A stretch of DNA of 64,000 nucleotides from UBA1672 sp964587815. GTDB taxonomy: Bacteria; Pseudomonadota; Alphaproteobacteria; Micavibrionales; Micavibrionaceae. The position numbers and the translations under genes are program-made. Below, piece after piece: positions 59,005 through 64,000 of the stretch (position 1 is the stretch's first letter; every line of letters starts with the position of its first letter). Location of the stretch: assembly GCA_964587815.1 (NCBI GenBank), contig CAZPMH010000002.1, forward strand, positions 1 to 64,000. The letters run 5' to 3'. A model generated the notes under the pieces. It was given only the letters and a program-made list of their open reading frames with translations. It was not told where the DNA came from and made no database searches.

Positions 59005-60339
59005 GTGCCCGTGAAAATTTCAGTTCCTAAAGAAAGTACCGCGCATGAGAAGCGTGTTGCCGTCTCTCCCGATATTGTTAAGCGTTTGGTTAAGGATGGT
59101 CACACAGTCACGGTTGAATCGGATGCGGGACGGAACTCGGATTATACGGATGCTGCGTTCAAGGATGCGGGTGCAAAGATTGCCAAGAGTTTCGGCGATA
59201 CGGTGAAAAATGCCGATATCGTTATGAAGGTGCAGGCGCCGAGTGCTGAGGAGCTAAAAGATATTAAAAAAGGGACTTTGCTGATTGCGATGCTTGCGCC
59301 CTATGCGAACAAGACGATCCTCAATTCATTGGCGAAGGCTGGTGTTGATGCTTTTTCGATGGAGTTTGTGCCGCGGATCAGCCGTGCGCAAAGTATGGAT
59401 GTTTTATCGTCGCAGTCCAATCTGGCGGGATATAAGGCCGTTTTGGATGCTGCGGAGCATTATGCGCATGCCTTTCCGATGATGATGACGGCGGCGGGAA
59501 CGGTTCCGCCCGCGAAGGTTTTTGTCATGGGCGCTGGCGTTGCGGGTTTGCAGGCGATTGCCACGGCGCGGCGTTTGGGTGCGGTTGTGAGTGCGACAGA
59601 TGTTCGTCCCGCGGCGAAAGAGCAAGTTGAATCCTTAGGCGCATCTTTTGTAGCGGTTGAGGATGAGGAGTTTAAACAGGCCGAGACTGCGGGTGGCTAT
59701 GCTAAGGAAATGTCGGCCGGATATAAGAAGAAGCAAGCGGAATTGGTGGCGGCGCATATTGCAAAGCAGGATGTTGTGATTACAACCGCGCTTATTCCGG
59801 GTCGACCTGCGCCTGAGTTGGTGACAAAAGATATGGTCAAATCAATGAAGCCGGGATCTGTGGTGGTCGATTTGGCGGTTGAGACAGGTGGGAATTGCGC
59901 GCTTTCTAAGGCCGGTGAGGTTGTGGATGCGCACGATGTGACGATTGTAGGGCATTTGAATGTGCCGAGCCGTTTGGCCGCTGATGCTTCGGCGCTTTAT
60001 GCGAAGAATTTGTTTAATCTCATGAGCTTGATTTTGGATAAGGACACTAAGGGCCTTAACATCGATCATGACGATGACATTATTCAAGGCGTGTGCCTTG
60101 TGAAGGATGGAGAAGTCGTTCATCCGCATTTCAAGGATGCTGCAAAAAAGGAAACACCCGCGAAGAAGGCTGCGCCGAAAACGAAAAAGGCGGCAACGAA
60201 GACGAAGGCATCTTCAAGCAAGGCTGAGAAGAAAGCTGCGCCAAAGAAATCTACGGCGGCGGCAAACAGCTCTGCGAAAAAAGAGGCGCCCAAAAAGGAC
60301 AAAACGAAAACCAAAAACGCAGCCGATAAGGAGGCCTAA
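59005..60339 (+). CDS. pntAA: NAD(P) transhydrogenase subunit alpha part 1, with Lys/Ala-rich tail
   Basis: Start GTG with AAGGA upstream. The first 375 residues form the NAD(H)-binding domain I: VPKESTAHEKRVAVSPDIVKRL, MEFVPRISRAQSMDVLSSQ, VFVMGAGVAGLQAIATARRLGA (Rossmann motif) and VVDLAVETGGNCA. The last 64 residues, from KKETPAKKAAPK onward, hold 22 Lys and 17 Ala with Pro and Ser/Thr, like histone H1-type tails. Such a tail is not part of the enzyme fold. It is the first gene of the pnt operon, which makes NADPH from NADH using the proton gradient. Confidence 0.92.
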   Translation: MPVKISVPKESTAHEKRVAVSPDIVKRLVKDGHTVTVESDAGRNSDYTDAAFKDAGAKIAKSFGDTVKNADIVMKVQAPSAEELKDIKKGTLLIAMLAPYANKTILNSLAKAGVDAFSMEFVPRISRAQSMDVLSSQSNLAGYKAVLDAAEHYAHAFPMMMTAAGTVPPAKVFVMGAGVAGLQAIATARRLGAVVSATDVRPAAKEQVESLGASFVAVEDEEFKQAETAGGYAKEMSAGYKKKQAELVAAHIAKQDVVITTALIPGRPAPELVTKDMVKSMKPGSVVVDLAVETGGNCALSKAGEVVDAHDVTIVGHLNVPSRLAADASALYAKNLFNLMSLILDKDTKGLNIDHDDDIIQGVCLVKDGEVVHPHFKDAAKKETPAKKAAPKTKKAATKTKASSSKAEKKAAPKKSTAAANSSAKKEAPKKDKTKTKNAADKEA

Positions 60340-60776
60340 TGTCAGAACAACATTCATTATTGGATGATTTATCGTCCGTGCAGCAGCAATTGCGAGAATT
60401 ATCGCAACGTGCCTCTGAGCTGGCCAACGAGGCCAACGCAGCGGCGCAAAGTACAGACATCGCGCTTGATGCGAGCGCGCATGCCACAGCTGAGCCGTTT
60501 TTCATTACGGGGCTTACGGTTTTTGTTCTGGCCTGTATTGTTGGTTATCACGTTGTTTGGCGGGTTACGCCTGCGCTTCACTCCCCGTTGATGGGTATCA
60601 CGAATGCGATATCATCGGTGATTATTGTCGGTGCTGTTTTGGCGGCGGGTACAGCCTCCGTGTCTGGCTTTTCGACGTTTTTAGGGTTTTTGGCGGTTGT
60701 TTTCGCCTCTATCAATATTTTCGGCGGCTTTATTATCACAAAGCGTATGCTGCATATGTTCCAGAAGAAAGGGTAA
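60339..60776 (+). CDS. pntAB: NAD(P) transhydrogenase subunit alpha part 2
   Basis: Start ATG overlaps the pntAA stop by one base (TAATG), giving translational coupling. The 145-residue protein has a helical, charged N-terminus and three TM helices from about residue 55: FFITGLTVFVLACIVGYHVVWRVTPALHSPLMGITNAISS is the PntAB signature, with FLGFLAVVFASINIFGGFIITKRML. It supplies the first part of the proton channel. Confidence 0.93.
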   Translation: MSEQHSLLDDLSSVQQQLRELSQRASELANEANAAAQSTDIALDASAHATAEPFFITGLTVFVLACIVGYHVVWRVTPALHSPLMGITNAISSVIIVGAVLAAGTASVSGFSTFLGFLAVVFASINIFGGFIITKRMLHMFQKKG

Positions 60777-60782
60777 CGCGCA

Positions 60783-62165
60783 ATGATTTCTTCTCTTCTT
60801 TATTTAGTTTCTGCGGTTCTATTCGTTCTGGCATTGCGCGGACTGTCGCATCCTGAAACGGCACAAACAGGCCTTCGCCAAGGTATGATCGGCATGGGGC
60901 TTGCGGTTCTGACAACGCTGTTTGCGGATACCGTGCAGGGCTGGGGATTGATTATCCTCGGCGTCGCGATTGGTGGGTCGATCGGAACATTTATTGCCAA
61001 GAAAATTGCGATGACGGCGTTGCCTGAACTCATGGCGGGGTTTCACTCGCTGGTCGGTTTGGCAGCTGTTTGTGTTGCGGGGGCTGCCTTTTACAACCCT
61101 GCGGCATTTCATATCGGCACGTACGGCAACATCCATACGGCCAGTTTGATTGAAATGGCGATCGGTTTGGCCATTGGTGCGATTACGTTTACAGGCTCCA
61201 TCGTTGCATGGGGGAAATTACAGGGGTCGATTACAGGTAAACCTGTTACTTTTTCAAACCAGCATCAATTAAATGCGCTTTTGGGTGTTTCAATGGTGTT
61301 TATGATTTTGATGCTGTGCCTGACAGGTAGTGCATTCTGGTTTTGGGCGATTGCGATTGTCGCCTTTGCGCTTGGTGTTTTGATGATTATCCCGATTGGT
61401 GGGGCGGATATGCCCGTGATTGTGTCGATGCTGAATTCTTATTCAGGTTGGGCCGCGGCAGGGATTGGCTTTACGCTGCATAATAATTTGCTGATCATCA
61501 CAGGCGCGCTTGTTGGTGCATCGGGTGCTATTCTGTCCTATATCATGTGTAAGGGGATGAACCGTTCCTTTGTCAGCGTTATTCTTGGCGGTTTTGGCGG
61601 TGAAGAAGCCGCGGGCGAGGCCAAGGATCACGGTGATAGAAACGCCAAACTGGGGGCGGCGGATGATGCGGCCTATATCATGAAAAACGCATCAAAAGTG
61701 ATTATCGTCCCGGGTTACGGTATGGCGGTGGCGCAAGCGCAACACGCCTTGCGGGAGATGGCTGATTTACTTCGTAAGGAAGGTGTTGAGGTGAAATATG
61801 CGATCCACCCTGTTGCGGGTCGTATGCCCGGGCATATGAATGTTCTGCTTGCCGAAGCGAACGTTCCGTATGATGATGTGTTTGAAATGGAAGATATCAA
61901 CCGTGATTTTGCGCAGGCCGATGTCGCCTATGTCATCGGCGCGAATGATATTACAAACCCTGCGGCGAAGAATGATTCAACCTCCCCTATTTACGGGATG
62001 CCGATTTTGGATGTTGAAAACGCTAAGACCGTTTTGTTTGTAAAACGCTCGCTTGGTTCAGGCTATGCAGGCATTGATAACCCGCTATTTTTCGAAGATA
62101 ACACCATGATGTTGCTGGGTGATGCGAAGAAAATGACCGAAGATATCATCAAGGCGATAGAGTAG
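60783..62165 (+). CDS. pntB: NAD(P) transhydrogenase subunit beta
   Basis: The 460-residue protein has about nine TM helices (residues 1-260) and a cytosolic NADP(H)-binding domain III. Motifs: ALPELMAGFHSLVGLAAVCV, ADMPVIVSMLNSYSGWAAAGIGFTL, VIIVPGYGMAVAQAQHALREM, HPVAGRMPGHMNVLLAEANVPYD and VIGANDITNPAAKND. It completes the transhydrogenase with the two upstream subunits (6 bp gap). Confidence 0.96.
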   Translation: MISSLLYLVSAVLFVLALRGLSHPETAQTGLRQGMIGMGLAVLTTLFADTVQGWGLIILGVAIGGSIGTFIAKKIAMTALPELMAGFHSLVGLAAVCVAGAAFYNPAAFHIGTYGNIHTASLIEMAIGLAIGAITFTGSIVAWGKLQGSITGKPVTFSNQHQLNALLGVSMVFMILMLCLTGSAFWFWAIAIVAFALGVLMIIPIGGADMPVIVSMLNSYSGWAAAGIGFTLHNNLLIITGALVGASGAILSYIMCKGMNRSFVSVILGGFGGEEAAGEAKDHGDRNAKLGAADDAAYIMKNASKVIIVPGYGMAVAQAQHALREMADLLRKEGVEVKYAIHPVAGRMPGHMNVLLAEANVPYDDVFEMEDINRDFAQADVAYVIGANDITNPAAKNDSTSPIYGMPILDVENAKTVLFVKRSLGSGYAGIDNPLFFEDNTMMLLGDAKKMTEDIIKAIE

Positions 62166-62243
62166 TGTCTTTGGGCTTTGTTCATTCTTTTTTGTTACTT
62201 TAATGCCTTATTTGCATCCTGTTTTACTTAAAGACTGCCATTT

Positions 62244-63257
62244 ATGACAGAGATTAAACCATCTGCGCCTGAAGATTTAGAAGAGCGCTTTACTGCGCCA
62301 TCGGGCTGGCGGTGGCACACGTTTGAACGCGAAGAAGGCAGACGCATTCGGTTCGGTAGTGTGTTTCCCAACCAAGGCGGCGCACCCGATGCGATTGTGG
62401 TTTGCCTGCAGGGTGTACGCGAGTTTACCGAAAAATATTATGAAGTTGCGCGGTGGTGCGTTGCAAATAATCTGGCGTTTTGGATGTGTGATTGGGCGGG
62501 GCAAGGCGGCTCGGTTCGATTTTTGGATGATAATCCGTGCAAACGGCACTCCACAGGCTTTGACGATGATATCGCGGATCTTCATTATTTTATTCAGGAA
62601 TATATCAAGCATTCGAGTGTGCATACGGATGTCGGGCGCATCCCAATGGCGATGCTGGCGCATTCAATGGGTGCGAATATCGGCTTGCGATATATCACTC
62701 AGCATCCCGGGGCGTTTGAATGTGCCGCCTTTAGCGCGCCGATGGTCGGGATTAAAATTTTTCAATACCTGCCGAATATTTTCACGCGTTTGCTAACATC
62801 TGGTTTTTCAATAGCGGCTGGCAAAAGCTATGTCTTTGGCGGTTGTGACTGGGGAAAACGAACGGAGCGCGTGAAGCTATCCTCTGATCCCGTGCGATCA
62901 AAAATTGCGCATCAATGGTGTGAAGCGGATGAAAGTTTACGCACAGGTGACTTGACGTTTCGATGGCTTCACGAGGCGCATAAGTCGTGCATTAAGGTGC
63001 AATCTTTGCGAAACGATTTAAAGCGGGTCAAAACGCCGATTGTTTTTGCAACCGCGGAACATGAGGGGTTGGTTGATAATAAAAAGACGAACAAACTGTT
63101 TTCAGGCCTGTCTTTTGCCGATCATATCACCTGTCGCGGTGCGCATCATGAAATTTTAATGGAAAAAGATTCGGTAAGACAACGATTTTTAAACGAATTT
63201 CATGCTCTTATAACAGAGGCCATTATTGAACGACCGGAGAGGTTGAAACCTTTCTGA
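62244..63257 (+). CDS. Alpha/beta hydrolase, lysophospholipase-like
   Basis: The 337-residue protein has a serine hydrolase fold: IVVCLQGVREFTEKYYEVARW, a WAGQGGSVRF segment, then the nucleophile elbow MLAHSMGANIGL (GxSxG variant AHSMGA), and a late acid/His region (FATAEHEGLVDN and RGAHHEIL). This matches the monoglyceride lipase/lysophospholipase (PldB) group. It is cytosolic with no signal peptide. It is not coupled with pntB, which ends 78 bp upstream. Confidence 0.82.
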   Translation: MTEIKPSAPEDLEERFTAPSGWRWHTFEREEGRRIRFGSVFPNQGGAPDAIVVCLQGVREFTEKYYEVARWCVANNLAFWMCDWAGQGGSVRFLDDNPCKRHSTGFDDDIADLHYFIQEYIKHSSVHTDVGRIPMAMLAHSMGANIGLRYITQHPGAFECAAFSAPMVGIKIFQYLPNIFTRLLTSGFSIAAGKSYVFGGCDWGKRTERVKLSSDPVRSKIAHQWCEADESLRTGDLTFRWLHEAHKSCIKVQSLRNDLKRVKTPIVFATAEHEGLVDNKKTNKLFSGLSFADHITCRGAHHEILMEKDSVRQRFLNEFHALITEAIIERPERLKPF

Positions 63258-63304
63258 TTACAGTGCAAGATGAATTCAGATAAGAAAATTAAGGTAAGGT
63301 GGTT

Positions 63305-63541
63305 ATGAGTAATATGAACAGAGAACAGATCAGATTAAGCGATCGTATCTTATCCGCGCTGGAATTGGCGTTGGAGCAGGAAGATTTGAAAATCTCCGAG
63401 CTTTTGACCCGTGCGTTGGAACAGGCGATGACCCGCAATACGGGCGGCGGCGAATTTATTGAACGTCGCGATTATCCGCCGGAGATTGAAAGCGCGATGA
63501 ATGCGTTGAGCGCTTTGCGCGATCGGTCAGAGGCTGTTTAA
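63305..63541 (+). CDS. Small hypothetical protein, 78 aa
   Basis: ATG 63305 lies after AAGGTAAGGTGG. The protein is helical: REQIRLSDRILSALELALEQEDLKISELLTRALEQAMTR, followed by a Gly/Glu segment and a YPPEIESAMNALSALRD helix. A family could not be named, but the length and helix arrangement resemble small regulatory proteins. It is followed by a terminator and is probably monocistronic or read from the hydrolase gene 47 bp upstream. Confidence 0.6.
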   Translation: MSNMNREQIRLSDRILSALELALEQEDLKISELLTRALEQAMTRNTGGGEFIERRDYPPEIESAMNALSALRDRSEAV

Positions 63542-63570
63542 AGCAATACAGATTTTAGTTTTTTTTAAAG

Positions 63571-63597
63571 ATGCCGCGTTTTGTCGGCATTTTTTAT
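63571..63597 (+). terminator. Intrinsic terminator after the 78-aa gene
   Basis: ATGCCG-CGTTTTGT-CGGCAT followed by TTTTTTATT, 30 bp beyond the stop of the small gene. The convergent ligA stop lies within its tail. Confidence 0.75.
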
Positions 63598-64000
63598 TGG
63601 CTGATCAGGTCGAGCCACTCTTGCTCGGTCAGGATTGTTACGCCAGCCTCTTGCGCTTTTTTCAATTTTGATCCCGCATCTTCGCCCGTGATCAGAAAAT
63701 CCGTTTTTTTCGAAACCGAGCCTGATACTTTCGCGCCCAACGTTTCGGCTTTTGCCTTGGCTTCGGCGCGAGTCATTTGTGTCAGCGTTCCTGTGAACAC
63801 GACCGTTTTTCCTGTGACGGGCGAGTCTTGGTTTTCGGGTTTTTCGAACGGCTTGATCGTGATTTCTTTTTTGAGCTTTTCGAGAATGTCCAGATTGTGA
63901 TCTTCGGCGAAAAAATCGACAAGGTCGCGCGCCACGGCGGGGCCAATATCTTCTATCGCGATAAGGTCATTGAATTCCGCGCTTTGTTCGTCTGATGCCT
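63594..64000 (-). CDS. ligA: NAD-dependent DNA ligase LigA, C-terminal part
   Basis: The frame is open to the window edge. It contains the last helix-hairpin-helix segment (LIAIEDIGPAVARDLVDFF) and a BRCT domain: GKTVVFTGTLTQMTRAEAKAKAETLGAKVSGSVSKKTDFLI and AGVTILTEQEWLDLI. LigA seals nicks in DNA. Catalytic adenylation domain lies outside the window. Confidence 0.95.
   Translation of the reverse strand, partial: ASDEQSAEFNDLIAIEDIGPAVARDLVDFFAEDHNLDILEKLKKEITIKPFEKPENQDSPVTGKTVVFTGTLTQMTRAEAKAKAETLGAKVSGSVSKKTDFLITGEDAGSKLKKAQEAGVTILTEQEWLDLISQ

Noticed and set aside
1..64000. CRISPR array or tRNA genes
   Set aside because: No regularly spaced direct repeats and no cloverleaf sequence were recognised; the repeats seen are palindromic and dispersed.

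Overview
The window comes from an alphaproteobacterial chromosome. Evidence: a rickettsial-type 480-residue isocitrate dehydrogenase, a DUF1476 (ATP synthase zeta-type inhibitor) gene beside bolA and a CGFS glutaredoxin, three-subunit proton-translocating transhydrogenase (pntAA/pntAB/pntB), and GTA-type 3-TM holin and SleB-type lysin genes in a podovirus-like cluster. The lineage looks like Rhodospirillales or Micavibrio-like bacteria, but the genus is an inference. There are no rRNA genes, and no tRNA or CRISPR array was recognised.

Layout. (1) 1-9.6 kb: the 3' end of lepA, a short AT-rich patch of two unknown genes, a homocysteine S-methyltransferase, three consecutive tiny lipoproteins, a GST-fold protein, a DUF455 ferritin-like protein that carries an in-frame copy of a dispersed palindromic repeat, a DUF3137 membrane protein and several unrecognised genes. 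(2) 9.6-19.2 kb: core metabolism (acnA, metB, folD, icd). The start of icd is broken by a 100-N scaffold gap flanked by an identical 55-bp sequence, which is almost certainly an assembly artefact. (3) 19.2-40.15 kb: a podovirus (T7-like) virion and lysis gene cluster, almost all on the minus strand: portal, scaffold, capsid, adaptor, nozzle, internal protein, tailspike, transglycosylase, terminase, GH25 and SleB lysins, holin. No integrase, repressor, replication gene or phage RNA polymerase is visible. It is interrupted by cargo genes (GNAT acetyltransferase, HExxH metallopeptidase, PilZ protein, PD-(D/E)xK-like nuclease, secreted protein) and by host-type palindromic repeats placed just upstream of phage start codons. 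(4) 40.3-44.2 kb: an HTH-PyrE fusion coupled to nadK, then purC, DUF1476, bolA, grxD. (5) 44.2-50.1 kb: the cell-shape operon mreB-mreC-mreD-mrdA-rodA, and rpmJ. (6) 50.3-58.8 kb: a cyclic-nucleotide-binding EAL protein, convergent with a CHASE2 adenylate cyclase, and a complete type I secretion system with no substrate gene nearby. (7) 59-64 kb: the pnt operon (PntAA with a histone-like Lys/Ala tail), a lysophospholipase-like hydrolase and the 3' end of ligA.

Most notable: the integrase-less podoviral cluster with two cargo genes driven by duplicated promoter leaders; three families of palindromic repeats (called R1, R2, R3 here) with compensatory stem changes, one copy translated inside a protein; the HTH-PyrE fusion; and an in-frame amber codon in the tail nozzle gene.
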